From: an uncultured Bacteroidota bacterium | GTDB lineage: Bacteria; Bacteroidota; Bacteroidia; AKYH767-A; OLB10 | DNA length: 56,843 nt | Direction of reading: 5' to 3' | Assembly (NCBI GenBank): GCA_903881665.1 | Contig: CAIRUC010000058.1 | Location: forward strand, 1 to 56,843 | Shown: one piece after another, positions 25,936 through 34,610 of the stretch | How the letters are laid out: the number at the start of each line of letters is the position of its first letter | Position numbering within the stretch: the first letter of the stretch is position 1 | Program-made: the position numbers and the translations under genes | The notes under the pieces: generated by a model | The model's database searches: none | What the model saw: only the letters and a program-made list of their open reading frames with translations | What the model was told of the DNA's origin: nothing

Positions 25936-27273
25936 ATGGCACAAACTCAGTTATTGGTTTATTGCTTAAAAAAGACTCCTCGGGTAAAGTTTATTTTCGA
26001 CCTGATTCTGAAAGATATTATCGGATTGGAGTATGAATTCTCTCATGACAAAAACGCCTTTCGTCAATTCGAAGGAGCCAAACTGACTTATTGCGATACG
26101 CAAGTTAGTGATGAGGTATTTATTTACGCATCACGATTGCTTTTCGAAAAAGGAATTGAAGACCAACAAATAAATGTATTTGAATGGAAAGGCATGACCG
26201 TATTCTATGGAACACATCCTAAATACGCAATGCCTTTCGACCCCTTTGCAGCCTCCTTTTACCTAGTAAGCCGATATGAGGAATATCTACCGCATATCAA
26301 GGATAATCATATGCGTTTTAGCCCTCAGCAAAGCTTAGCCTACCAAAAGGGCTTTCTTGACAAACCTGTAATTAATATCTGGGCCCATGAGCTGAAAGAT
26401 ATTTTAGTGAAAAAATATCCTTTACTAACTTTTAAAGAAAAACAGTACAAATACATCTCAACATTCGATATCGATAGCGCATACGCCTACAGTGAAAAAG
26501 GAATTATGCGCCATGCAGGAGCATTTAGTCTCGCCTTGTTCACTTTGAACTTTCCGAAATTCTTTGAAAGATGGAAAGTGCTTTTAGGCCTGCGGCCCGA
26601 TCCGTTCGACACTTATGAATGGCAGCTAGCGATAAAAGAAAAATACCATCTAAAACAGATTTACTTTTTCTTGTGCGGCGACTATGGTGAATACGACAAA
26701 AATATTCCATTAGAAGGCAGCCATAAATTCCGATCATTAATAAAATCAATAGCCGATCATGCCGATGTTGGAATTCACCCATCTTATTCCAGTAACCTAA
26801 ATAAAAATCAGATCAGGAAAGAAATTAAGCGACTTAGCAAAGTGCTTAAACGTGAAGTAGTAAAAAGCCGTCAACACTTTTTAAAAGTGATATTTCCTGA
26901 TACCTATCGCAATCTACTAGAGTTCGACATTCAGGAAGATTACTCTATGGGCTATGCTTCAGAAATCGGCTTCAGAGCAAGCATCTGCTCCCCATTCAAC
27001 TTTTACGACCTAGATCTTGATTTAGAAACAAGATTGAAGCTAATACCATTTATGCTTATGGATGGAACCATGAAAGACTATATGGAGCTAAGCAAAGAAG
27101 AATCAATTATGCGTGCTAAAGGATTAGTTGATGAGGTACGAAAAGTTAATGGCTGTTTTGTAACACTATGGCATAATCAAAGTCTCGATGAAAATGGCAC
27201 ATGGGCGGGCTGGCGTAATGTGTACGAAGAAATAGCAGCATACGCATCAGGACATTCCTCAAAACTACCGTAA
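25936..27273 (+). CDS. polysaccharide deacetylase-like protein (DUF7033 type)
   Basis: 445 residues. The first ~165 match the Bacteroidota-specific domain found ahead of divergent polysaccharide deacetylases (DUF7033 style); the second half begins with ISTFDIDSAYAY (Asp178, Asp180) and contains VGIHPSYSSN (His281) and GYASEIGFRASICSPF, elements of a NodB-like barrel. Likely N- or O-deacetylates a surface sugar or acts as a related carbohydrate hydrolase. No signal peptide, so cytoplasmic unless carried by partners. First of five closely packed genes; the next begins 1 nt after the stop. Confidence 0.78.
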   Translation: MAQTQLLVYCLKKTPRVKFIFDLILKDIIGLEYEFSHDKNAFRQFEGAKLTYCDTQVSDEVFIYASRLLFEKGIEDQQINVFEWKGMTVFYGTHPKYAMPFDPFAASFYLVSRYEEYLPHIKDNHMRFSPQQSLAYQKGFLDKPVINIWAHELKDILVKKYPLLTFKEKQYKYISTFDIDSAYAYSEKGIMRHAGAFSLALFTLNFPKFFERWKVLLGLRPDPFDTYEWQLAIKEKYHLKQIYFFLCGDYGEYDKNIPLEGSHKFRSLIKSIADHADVGIHPSYSSNLNKNQIRKEIKRLSKVLKREVVKSRQHFLKVIFPDTYRNLLEFDIQEDYSMGYASEIGFRASICSPFNFYDLDLDLETRLKLIPFMLMDGTMKDYMELSKEESIMRAKGLVDEVRKVNGCFVTLWHNQSLDENGTWAGWRNVYEEIAAYASGHSSKLP

Positions 27274-27274
27274 T

Positions 27275-28201
27275 TTGAAGCAACAATTTATTCATATCGC
27301 CATCCGATACACTCCCGATTTTATATTAGAAATAATGAAATCGGTAAAGAAAAAATTACGTAATCGTGAGCTGCAAATACAAGCCAAAAGCAAACAAGGT
27401 TACCAACAAGAATTTCTCGAAAAGGAACTTAGGGAATTAGGAATAAAAGCAGGCGATCATGTTTTAGTTCACAGTGCTCTTAGCAAAATAGGTTATATTT
27501 ACGGAGGTGCACAAACGTTAGTAAATGCGCTACTAAACGTAATAACAGATCGCGGCACTTTGTTGATGCCCTCCTTTCCGACATCTGGCAGAAACAAAGA
27601 TTACCTTGAAACACTTTACGCTTTTGACCTAAAAAAAACACCATCGCAAATGGGGAAAGCTACCGAAATATTCAGAATGCTGCCCGGGGTAAAAAGAAGC
27701 TTTCATCCTACCGACCCTGTATGTGCTTTGGGAAGCGAAGCTGAATATTTCATTAGTTCTCATTTTGGAGAAATCACACCTTATACAGAACAATCTCCTT
27801 TCAGAAAACTTTGTAATAAGAACGGGAAAATACTAATGCTTGGCACCACACTAAATGGTGCAGGAACTAATTTGCATACTTTAGAAGATGCTGTTGATTT
27901 CAAATACTCGGTTTATGCCGAAAAAATATTTGAAGTAAAAATGATCGACGCAAACGGAAATATTAGCATCATGGAAACAAAAGTGCATAACCCGGTGTTT
28001 TCGGCGAAGCGAAATTGTGACGCATTAAAACCTATATTCGAAAAAGAAAATGTACTAATAAACGGTAAAATAGGCGAAGCTGAAAGTATGTTAATTGATG
28101 CAAACGGAATGTTTAACGTAATGCTAGACTATTATAAGAAATATGGAGTCACGATGTACACCCCATATGGAGAACATCAACAACTAAAATCACAAGTATG
28201 A
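27275..28201 (+). CDS. AAC(3)-family N-acetyltransferase
   Basis: 308 residues of the aminoglycoside 3-N-acetyltransferase fold: GIKAGDHVLVHSALSKIGYI, then LLMPSFPTSG and HPTDPVCALG, HTLEDAVDF, all typical of this family. Chromosomal members beside glycan genes more probably acetylate a sugar amine than an antibiotic; no evidence for resistance. The start used is a TTG one base after the upstream stop; the first ATG, at 27335, would remove 20 residues. Its 3' end overlaps the next gene's start by 4 nt (ATGA), so translation is coupled. Confidence 0.82.
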   Translation: MKQQFIHIAIRYTPDFILEIMKSVKKKLRNRELQIQAKSKQGYQQEFLEKELRELGIKAGDHVLVHSALSKIGYIYGGAQTLVNALLNVITDRGTLLMPSFPTSGRNKDYLETLYAFDLKKTPSQMGKATEIFRMLPGVKRSFHPTDPVCALGSEAEYFISSHFGEITPYTEQSPFRKLCNKNGKILMLGTTLNGAGTNLHTLEDAVDFKYSVYAEKIFEVKMIDANGNISIMETKVHNPVFSAKRNCDALKPIFEKENVLINGKIGEAESMLIDANGMFNVMLDYYKKYGVTMYTPYGEHQQLKSQV

Positions 28202-29193
28202 ATATCTACCTAACCTTAGACTACGAACTCTACTTTGGAGAAAGAACGGGCAGTGTAGAAAACTGCATTATTAATCCTACCAAATTATTAAAAGAAATTG
28301 CCGATAAACACAATATAAAACTAGTACAATTTGTAGATGTTGGGTTCATACTACGTCTAGAAAAATTCAAAAATCAATTCCCTCAACTCGAAAGTGATTA
28401 CATAGCAATAACAACGCAAATAAAAACACTTTATCGTGAAGGCCACGACATTCAACTGCATATACATCCTCACTGGGAAGACTGTCACTATAACGGACAA
28501 AAATGGGAAATGAATGTAAGCAGATACAAACTTGCAGATTTTAATAAAGAACAAATTTCGGATATTCTTCACCGTTACAAACGAAAACTCGAAGAGCTTA
28601 CTTCGACAAATGCTCCATTCACCTTTAGGGCAGGAGGTTGGTGTATTCAACCATTTGAAATAGTAAAAGAAGAATTCCTGAAACATGGAGTAATGGTTGA
28701 CAGCAGCGTATTCCAAAAAGGCCATTATCAATCGGAACAATATAATTATGACTTCAGGAATGCCTGTATGAAAAGCAAATGGAAATTCAACCTAGATCCA
28801 TGCAAAGAAGAAGAAGGGCCCTTTACTGAAATTCCAATTGGAACAATATTCAACTCTCCATTATTCTACTGGAGACTATTTCTTTTAGGAAGAATAAATC
28901 CTTACATGCATAAACCGCTTGGAGATGGAATACCTGTATCGGCACCAGGACAACGATTTAAATTACTTACACGCTGGACGCATAATACCATATCGATTGA
29001 CGGATACAATGCGGCACTACTTGAAAGAGGACTACGTCAATATCAACAATTAAAAAAAGAAGAACTAGTAGTAATTGGCCATCCTAAATCAATTACACGA
29101 TACGGAATCACAGCACTCGAAAAATTCATTAGCCAAAACAAAGAAAAACACCAATTTACTACCTTTAGAGAACAACGTTCGCAATTGATATGA
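28198..29193 (+). CDS. polysaccharide deacetylase-like protein
   Basis: 331 residues. A NodB-like metal site is suggested by LTLDYE (Asp8, Glu10) and LHIHPHW (His88, His90, His92); FRAGGW at 143-148 matches the RxGG(W) motif of such deacetylases. No signal peptide. It starts inside the end of the AAC(3) gene (ATGA) and ends overlapping the FemAB-like gene by 4 nt, so three genes are translationally coupled. A deacetylase next to an N-acetyltransferase implies exchange of acyl groups on a sugar, by inference. Confidence 0.78.
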   Translation: MNIYLTLDYELYFGERTGSVENCIINPTKLLKEIADKHNIKLVQFVDVGFILRLEKFKNQFPQLESDYIAITTQIKTLYREGHDIQLHIHPHWEDCHYNGQKWEMNVSRYKLADFNKEQISDILHRYKRKLEELTSTNAPFTFRAGGWCIQPFEIVKEEFLKHGVMVDSSVFQKGHYQSEQYNYDFRNACMKSKWKFNLDPCKEEEGPFTEIPIGTIFNSPLFYWRLFLLGRINPYMHKPLGDGIPVSAPGQRFKLLTRWTHNTISIDGYNAALLERGLRQYQQLKKEELVVIGHPKSITRYGITALEKFISQNKEKHQFTTFREQRSQLI

Positions 29194-30098
29194 TTAGATT
29201 TTTAAAAAGAAATGAAATCGACATAGAGCGCTGGGACAAATGTATCGGCGCAGCCAATAACGGACAAATTTTTGCTTATAGCTTCTATTTAGATGTTTGT
29301 TGCAAAAATTGGGGAGCACTTATTAAAGGCGATTATGAAACAGTATTTCCCTTAGCATGGGATTACAAATTCGGAATTTGTTATTTATATCAACCACATT
29401 ACACGCGTCATTTTGGCCTTTATGGAAATACAATAAACGACAAAGAAGTTGAAGATTTCATCAATCAAACACCTAATCAATTTATCTATATCGACTATTC
29501 TATAATTCAAAAAAAGACACCCTCCATTGCAGGAATTAGCACAGAAGAAAAATCACATCAACAACTCAGCTTAGACTTAACGTACGAAGAAATCAGAAAA
29601 AAATACTCTGATAATTTAAAGCGAAATATGAAGAAAGCTGAAGAAGAAAAATACATTTTTACATGCGAATTCGACCATGCGGTAATCATTGACGAATTCA
29701 GAAAATTAAAAAACGAAAAAAACCTCGACTACTCCGAAAAAACCCTTACGACCTTAAACAAATTAATGCTCACGTTAAAAGAAAAAAGCATCACCTATCA
29801 AATGGGGCTTAAGAAAGGCGAAGAATTAATTGCAGGGGCATTTTTTATGGAAAGCAACAATAGAATAATTTATTTAAAAGGATTCAGCAAAGAAGAAGGA
29901 AAGAAAAACGGAGCCATGCACATTCTTTTTGACCGATTCATTCAAGAACATTCGAATAAAAATAAAATATTTGACTTTGGAGGATCCAATGTAGCAGGAG
30001 TAGCACGATTTTACAAAAATTTTGGAGCCACGGATTCTGTATATTTACACCTCCATCAAAATAAGCTACCGAAACTTTTTAGATGGGTAAAAAAATAA
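29190..30098 (+). CDS. FemAB/GNAT-like acyl- or aminoacyltransferase
   Basis: 302 residues. The C-terminal DFGGSNVAGVARFYKNFGA (about residues 265-283) is the hallmark of FemAB-like GNAT proteins; KYSDNLKRNMKKAEEEK (~137-153) is the preceding conserved helix. These enzymes attach amino acids or acyl groups to wall or surface glycans. No signal peptide. It overlaps the deacetylase gene by 4 nt and is followed 7 nt later by the SDR gene. Substrate is unknown. Confidence 0.8.
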   Translation: MIRFLKRNEIDIERWDKCIGAANNGQIFAYSFYLDVCCKNWGALIKGDYETVFPLAWDYKFGICYLYQPHYTRHFGLYGNTINDKEVEDFINQTPNQFIYIDYSIIQKKTPSIAGISTEEKSHQQLSLDLTYEEIRKKYSDNLKRNMKKAEEEKYIFTCEFDHAVIIDEFRKLKNEKNLDYSEKTLTTLNKLMLTLKEKSITYQMGLKKGEELIAGAFFMESNNRIIYLKGFSKEEGKKNGAMHILFDRFIQEHSNKNKIFDFGGSNVAGVARFYKNFGATDSVYLHLHQNKLPKLFRWVKK

Positions 30099-30105
30099 AG
30101 AAACA

Positions 30106-30843
30106 ATGTTAAAGAAAGTAGCCTTAATAACAGGTATTACAGGAGGAATTGGAAGCATTGTTGCTCAAGAGATGGCCAGCAAAGGATATTCCATTGCTGG
30201 TCAATTTTTACATCCTAATGAGCTCCTATCCGAATTAACTAAAAAAATTAATGCGAGCGGAGTTGGATTTAAACACTACCAAGCTCAACTAAAAAACGAA
30301 GACGAAATCGAAAGATTAGTGCAATCAGTAATTGCCGACTTTGGTCAAATAGACGTTTTAATACACCTTGCTGGAGTCTCGCATAGCAACATTAGTTGGA
30401 AGCAAGATAAATCGTCTTGGGATGAAATTATTTCTATTAATCTCACCGCCCCAATGTTGGTTAGCAAAGCAGCAATACCTCACATGAAAAAAAAAGGCGA
30501 AGGCAATATTATTTATACTTCATCTATCGTTGCTCACAGACCGTTGCCTGGAACAGGAGCCTACGCGGCATCGAAAGCAGGCATAGAAGGACTTACAAGA
30601 GTGCAAGCCATTGAACTTGCCAAAACAGGAATAACCATAAACTGTATTGCTCCGGGTTATTTCAATGCTGGAATGATTAATTCTGTCGATGAAAATCAGC
30701 AAAAACAATTAATCGAAAATATTCCTAATGGAAGATTAGGAAATCCGCAGGAACTTGCCGAATGCATCCTATATTTGTGCAGCACCGGAGGCAAATACGT
30801 AACAGGACAAATATTACACGTTAACGGAGGATTATTCATTTAA
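30106..30843 (+). CDS. SDR family oxidoreductase (FabG-like)
   Basis: 245 residues, classical short-chain dehydrogenase/reductase: nucleotide loop TGITGGIG (9-16), NAG-like HLAG (87-90), catalytic Ser140, Tyr153 and Lys157 in GAYAASKAG. Closest in form to 3-oxoacyl-ACP reductase FabG, NADPH-dependent. Its position as last gene of the glycan-modification cassette suggests a dedicated reduction (acyl chain or sugar) rather than bulk fatty acid synthesis, but this is inference. The separate true fabG is likely elsewhere. 14 bp then upp. Confidence 0.85.
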   Translation: MLKKVALITGITGGIGSIVAQEMASKGYSIAGQFLHPNELLSELTKKINASGVGFKHYQAQLKNEDEIERLVQSVIADFGQIDVLIHLAGVSHSNISWKQDKSSWDEIISINLTAPMLVSKAAIPHMKKKGEGNIIYTSSIVAHRPLPGTGAYAASKAGIEGLTRVQAIELAKTGITINCIAPGYFNAGMINSVDENQQKQLIENIPNGRLGNPQELAECILYLCSTGGKYVTGQILHVNGGLFI

Positions 30844-30857
30844 AAAAAACAAGGACT

Positions 30858-31505
30858 ATGGTACATATTTTAAGCGAATCGAACTCTATCATTAATCAGT
30901 TTTTAGCTGAAATCAGAGATGTGGAAATTCAAAAAGACAGAATGCGTTTTCGTCGTAATATTGAAAGAATCGGAGAAATTGCTGCGATAGAAATCAGCAA
31001 AACCATGCCTTATGTTGTAAAAGATGTAACTACACCTTTAGGTATAGCACCTGTCCCAGTACTTGCTGAGCAGCCTGTAGTGGGCACTATTTTAAGAGCA
31101 GGACTACCTTTACATACTGGAATACTAAATTACTTTGACCATGCCGACAATGCATTCGTGTCAGCTTATCGCAAACATCACAAAGACGGAAGTTTCGACA
31201 TTCGTCTCGACTATATGAGCAGTCCTTCATTAGAAGGGAGATTATTAATTTTAGCTGACCCAATGCTAGCAACAGGCTCGTCGATGGTAGTTACCTTCAA
31301 AGAGATGATGCAACACGGCAAACCAAAACATACGCATATAGTAGCCTGTTTAGCGAGTGCGCAAGGTGTTGAATATGTAAAAAGTCATTTACCTTCAGAC
31401 ATTACATTATGGATTGGTGCAATTGACGAAGAATTAACTGCTCAATCATATATAGTTCCGGGATTAGGGGATGCAGGCGACTTAGCCTACGGCACCAAAG
31501 AATAG
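30858..31505 (+). CDS. upp: uracil phosphoribosyltransferase
   Basis: 215 residues; PRPP-binding motif LILADPMLATGSS at 130-142, preceded by the uracil-pocket elements typical of Upp (TILRAGLPL, ~77-85). It salvages uracil to UMP. The C-terminal VPGLGDAGDLAYGT is the characteristic family end. It follows the SDR gene by 14 nt and may be carried on the cassette transcript. No regulatory leader was seen. Confidence 0.96.
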   Translation: MVHILSESNSIINQFLAEIRDVEIQKDRMRFRRNIERIGEIAAIEISKTMPYVVKDVTTPLGIAPVPVLAEQPVVGTILRAGLPLHTGILNYFDHADNAFVSAYRKHHKDGSFDIRLDYMSSPSLEGRLLILADPMLATGSSMVVTFKEMMQHGKPKHTHIVACLASAQGVEYVKSHLPSDITLWIGAIDEELTAQSYIVPGLGDAGDLAYGTKE

Positions 31506-31548
31506 AAGAAATTTCGGGGTTAATGCTTAATATTAAGCGATTTTCGTG

Positions 31549-32124
31549 ATGGGAGAAGTTTGGAAAATCATACAAGTAATTCTACTTAGCAGCGTAAAAT
31601 TCGTTGCCGGGCCACCGTTTGCCTATTTCGACCAACGTTACAATTTTTCTTTTTTCGAAACTGTAGGATATAGTGTGTTCGGAGGGATGTTAGGCGTTTT
31701 TGCATTCACTTATTTTGCAGAAAAACTACACGACATATGGCTTGCAATAAAATTCAAAATCAACAACACTTTTGGAAACAAAAAAACATTTTCAGAACCA
31801 GTTGCTGACATTGATATGCCAATAATTATCCACTACGAATACATCGACTCAAAGCAAGAATCTAAAAAAGTTTTCACAAAAAGAAATCGACGTATTGTAA
31901 AAATATGGCTAAAATATGGACTATCGGGCATTGCCATTGTTACTCCTATACTACTCTCAATTCCAATAGGAACATTGATCGCCAACAACCTTGAACGAAA
32001 CAAAAAGAAGATTTTTATTTACATGTTTATTTCAATTTTTTCATGGTCAATTATTATGACATCACTATTTGAAATATTTCATGCAAACAACGTAAGAGAC
32101 TTGCAAGAGCAAATTACAAAATGA
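31549..32124 (+). CDS. small membrane protein of unknown function
   Basis: 191 residues from the ATG at 31549 (a GTG at 31546 also fits). Hydrophobic segments near residues 5-22, 32-55, 120-142 and 155-175; the middle (residues ~60-115) is charged. It shares 4 nt (ATGA) with the following nucleotidase, so the two are coupled. I recognise no family. Likely an inner-membrane protein with a cytoplasmic central loop. Confidence 0.6.
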   Translation: MGEVWKIIQVILLSSVKFVAGPPFAYFDQRYNFSFFETVGYSVFGGMLGVFAFTYFAEKLHDIWLAIKFKINNTFGNKKTFSEPVADIDMPIIIHYEYIDSKQESKKVFTKRNRRIVKIWLKYGLSGIAIVTPILLSIPIGTLIANNLERNKKKIFIYMFISIFSWSIIMTSLFEIFHANNVRDLQEQITK

Positions 32125-32822
32125 AAAATATAACGCACTTATATTTCGATTTGGATCACACATTATGGGATACCGATCGTAATGCAGAAGAAAGCTTAAC
32201 TGAATTATTTCACGAACTCGAACTTCAAAGTTTTGGTTTTCCTGGCTTTGAAAAATTTCACGAAGCATATAAGAAAAACAATGATAAGCTATGGAGCCTA
32301 TATGCAGAAAACAAAATTGGAAAAGAAGCAGTACGCGTAAATCGATTTAAGAATACCTTTCAAGAATTCGGCATCAACAATGATTACCTTGTAAACAAAC
32401 TTGCCGATCAATTCATCCGCATTACACCGTGCAAGAGAAATTTAATTGAAGGAACGATTGAATTATTAGAATCGATAAAAGAAAAATATCATCTCTCAAT
32501 AATCACGAATGGATTTAAAGAATCGCAGCATACCAAAATGCAAGCCTCGGGACTCGACAAATACTTTGAAAATGTTTTCATCTCGGAAGTTGTAGGCATC
32601 AACAAACCTGATCCCCGAATTTTCCGACATGTAATGGATGCCACAGGCGCTGCATCAGCACAAAAATGCCTAATGATAGGCGACACTTACGAAACCGATA
32701 TTGTTGGCGCCTTGAATGTAGGCATGAGGGCGGCACATTTGACTTCTGTAACAAAGACCCTAATCACGCATCCTGATGTAATAACGATTCACCATTTGAA
32801 AGAACTTCAAGAAATGCTATAA
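32121..32822 (+). CDS. YjjG-family noncanonical pyrimidine nucleotidase (HAD)
   Basis: 233 residues, HAD phosphatase of the YjjG type. Motif I FDLDHTLWDT has Asp10 and Asp12; motif II IITNGFKES; motif III/IV GINKPDPRIF and MIGDTYETDIVG. Such enzymes dephosphorylate (often non-canonical) pyrimidine nucleotides. It starts inside the end of the small membrane gene (ATGA) and is close to upp, consistent with pyrimidine metabolism. A strong hairpin follows immediately. Cytoplasmic. Confidence 0.9.
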   Translation: MKNITHLYFDLDHTLWDTDRNAEESLTELFHELELQSFGFPGFEKFHEAYKKNNDKLWSLYAENKIGKEAVRVNRFKNTFQEFGINNDYLVNKLADQFIRITPCKRNLIEGTIELLESIKEKYHLSIITNGFKESQHTKMQASGLDKYFENVFISEVVGINKPDPRIFRHVMDATGAASAQKCLMIGDTYETDIVGALNVGMRAAHLTSVTKTLITHPDVITIHHLKELQEML

Positions 32823-32825
32823 AAC

Positions 32826-32854
32826 AAAAAATCCCAGCAAAACCGGGATTTTTT
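32826..32854. terminator. bidirectional terminator between nucleotidase and Cys-rich gene
   Basis: Stem AAAAAATCCC / GGGATTTTTT with a 9-nt loop, A run on the left and T run on the right, so it can end both convergent transcripts. Confidence 0.8.
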
Positions 32855-32870
32855 GATCTCAAAGAGAGCA

Positions 32871-33125
32871 TTATTTTTTCTCTTCTGTTTTAGCATGATC
32901 GTGAGTTCCGCCTTTGCAGCATGATTTAGCAACTCCGCCTTTTTCATCCTTAGAAGAACAAGATTTAGCTTCGCTTTTTTTACAGCACGACTTGCTATCT
33001 TTTTTGTCCTCTTTTTGAGCCGCTTTAACTGGCGCTTGAGGAGAAACTTTATCAGCAGATTGAGCCGTTGCAACACCCGCAGTGCAAAAAGCAATTAGGG
33101 TTGCGATTACAAATAATTTTTTCAT
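32871..33125 (-). CDS. exported Cys- and Lys-rich small protein
   Basis: 84 residues from the ATG at 33125 (a further in-frame Met at 33155 adds 10 charged residues). Signal peptide MKKLFVIATLIAFCTAGVATA followed by a low-complexity Lys/Ser/Asp mature part with two Cys-Cys pairs (KSCCKK, KSCCKG), another Cys in KSCSSK, and a His-containing tail (THDHAK). The layout suggests a metal-binding periplasmic protein, for example copper or zinc; no confirmed family. No lipobox seen. Regulation unknown; the gene is convergent with the nucleotidase. Confidence 0.65.
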   Translation of the reverse strand: MKKLFVIATLIAFCTAGVATAQSADKVSPQAPVKAAQKEDKKDSKSCCKKSEAKSCSSKDEKGGVAKSCCKGGTHDHAKTEEKK

Positions 33126-33225
33126 ATTTTCTTCTTTATTTTTATTGTAACGCAATTTTACGAAAAAAGGTATTTAAAACCATCAATAATGTATGTTTTT
33201 TTTGCAATTTTATTTAAAATCAATG

Positions 33226-33253
33226 TTGCATTCAACAAAGCAACGTACTTTTG
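33226..33253 (+). promoter_or_regulatory. promoter of MacB-type permease
   Basis: TTG at 33226-33228 and TACTTTTG at 33246-33253, 17 nt apart. The GTG start is at 33258, so the transcript should begin at or one base before the start codon. Confidence 0.6.
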
Positions 33254-33257
33254 ACAA

Positions 33258-34490
33258 GTGACCACAGTAGAAAACATAAAAATTTCGGTTCAGGCAATAA
33301 AAAGCCAGAAACTCAGAGCATCGTTAACCGTTTTGATTATAGCATTGGGTATAATGGCCCTAGTAGGAACGTTAACATCGATTGATGCAGTGCGCAACTC
33401 CTTAAACAACTCGTTTTCGAGCATGGGGTCCAACTCCATCACCATACGCAATTCAAGCATGGTAATGAAGATGGGTAGAGGCCATGTAAAAACCAAAGTT
33501 TACAAAGCGATTACGTATTATGAAGCAACACAATTTAAAGGAGGTTTTGACTTCCCAGGAACTGTAGGGTTATCGGCTATGGTAACGCCTGTAGGCACAG
33601 TAAAATATGCCAATGAAAAAACGAACCCGAACATAATGGTAATGGGGGTCGACGAAAACTATTTAGACGTAGTTGGTTATACCCTAGAAGCTGGAAGAAA
33701 TATCACAAAAGAAGACATTACTGCAAACAGTGCCGTATGTATTCTAGGGAAAGAAGTGTCTGACAAGTTATTTGCTGGGAAATCGCCAATCGATGCTTTT
33801 GTGAACGTTGGGAACAATAAATTCAGAATAATTGGAACATTAGGAGAAAAAGGCAGCAGTATGGGATTTGGCGGCGATAAAATCTGTTTAATTCCTATCT
33901 CAAATGCAAAGCAATATTACCTAAACGACAATACCTCCTACTCAATCACAGTAAAAGCTTTAAGCGTAGATGATATGGATGGAGCTTCGGGACAGGCCAC
34001 AGGAAAAATGAGAGTGATTAGAAAAGACCCTGTAGGAGCAGATAACTCTTTCGAAATTACGCAAAGCGACAGCCTTTCGAAATCATTATTCGAAAACCTT
34101 ATTTACCTACGAAGTGCTGCTATTTTCATTGGGGGAATAACATTACTCGGAGCGGCGATTGGCTTAATGAATATTATGCTTGTATCGGTAACGGAAAGAA
34201 CTAGAGAAATCGGAATTCGCAAATCGCTAGGAGCTACGCAACAAAATATCCGTCAACAGTTTCTAATGGAAGCAATTATAATTTGCCAAATGGGCGGGAT
34301 AGCTGGAGTAGTATTAGGGATTTTAATTGGCAACTTAGTCTCATCGGCAACAGGTGGTGGATTAATAATCCCATGGTTATGGATGCTTTTAGGATTTTCA
34401 CTCTGTTTTGTGGTGGGGGTGGCAAGCGGATTTTACCCTGCAGTAAAAGCAGCAAAACTTGACCCTATTGAAGCCCTCCGTTACGAGTAG
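33258..34490 (+). CDS. MacB/FtsX-type ABC transporter permease
   Basis: 410 residues. An N-terminal membrane helix (ASLTVLIIALGIMALVGTL, ~22-40), a long periplasmic MacB-core domain (~45-280), then three membrane helices (from FIGGITLLGAAIGLMN, near 290) with the TREIGIRKSLGATQQNIRQQFLMEA coupling region. Standard MacB/LolCE-type architecture. No ATPase or MacA/adaptor gene is adjacent, so it relies on a subunit encoded elsewhere. The start is GTG, only 4 nt after the -7 box; the next in-frame ATG would delete the first membrane helix. Confidence 0.88.
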   Translation: MTTVENIKISVQAIKSQKLRASLTVLIIALGIMALVGTLTSIDAVRNSLNNSFSSMGSNSITIRNSSMVMKMGRGHVKTKVYKAITYYEATQFKGGFDFPGTVGLSAMVTPVGTVKYANEKTNPNIMVMGVDENYLDVVGYTLEAGRNITKEDITANSAVCILGKEVSDKLFAGKSPIDAFVNVGNNKFRIIGTLGEKGSSMGFGGDKICLIPISNAKQYYLNDNTSYSITVKALSVDDMDGASGQATGKMRVIRKDPVGADNSFEITQSDSLSKSLFENLIYLRSAAIFIGGITLLGAAIGLMNIMLVSVTERTREIGIRKSLGATQQNIRQQFLMEAIIICQMGGIAGVVLGILIGNLVSSATGGGLIIPWLWMLLGFSLCFVVGVASGFYPAVKAAKLDPIEALRYE

Positions 34491-34578
34491 TTTTAAAACC
34501 GAACACCAATTACGCAAGTAACAATACTAATAAAACTCAATTCCTGAATTTTACTCTAGCAATCTAATGGCTTTTTTA

Positions 34579-34610
34579 TTGGAAAATTGATATCATTTTC
34601 ATTATCTTTG
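34579..34610 (+). promoter_or_regulatory. rpsF operon promoter
   Basis: TTG at 34579-34581, TATCTTTG at 34603-34610, spacing 21 nt. The initially transcribed sequence is CACTCCC. Confidence 0.65.

Noticed and set aside
27275..28201. Antibiotic-resistance gene (aminoglycoside acetyltransferase)
   Set aside because: Belongs to the AAC(3) fold, but lies inside a glycan-modification cassette with matching composition and no mobile element, so a resistance role is unsupported.
32807..33094. 95-codon Lys/Leu-rich frame on the minus strand
   Set aside because: Same strand, different frame within the Cys-rich gene and its terminator; no start context, composition is a by-product of the A-rich sequence.
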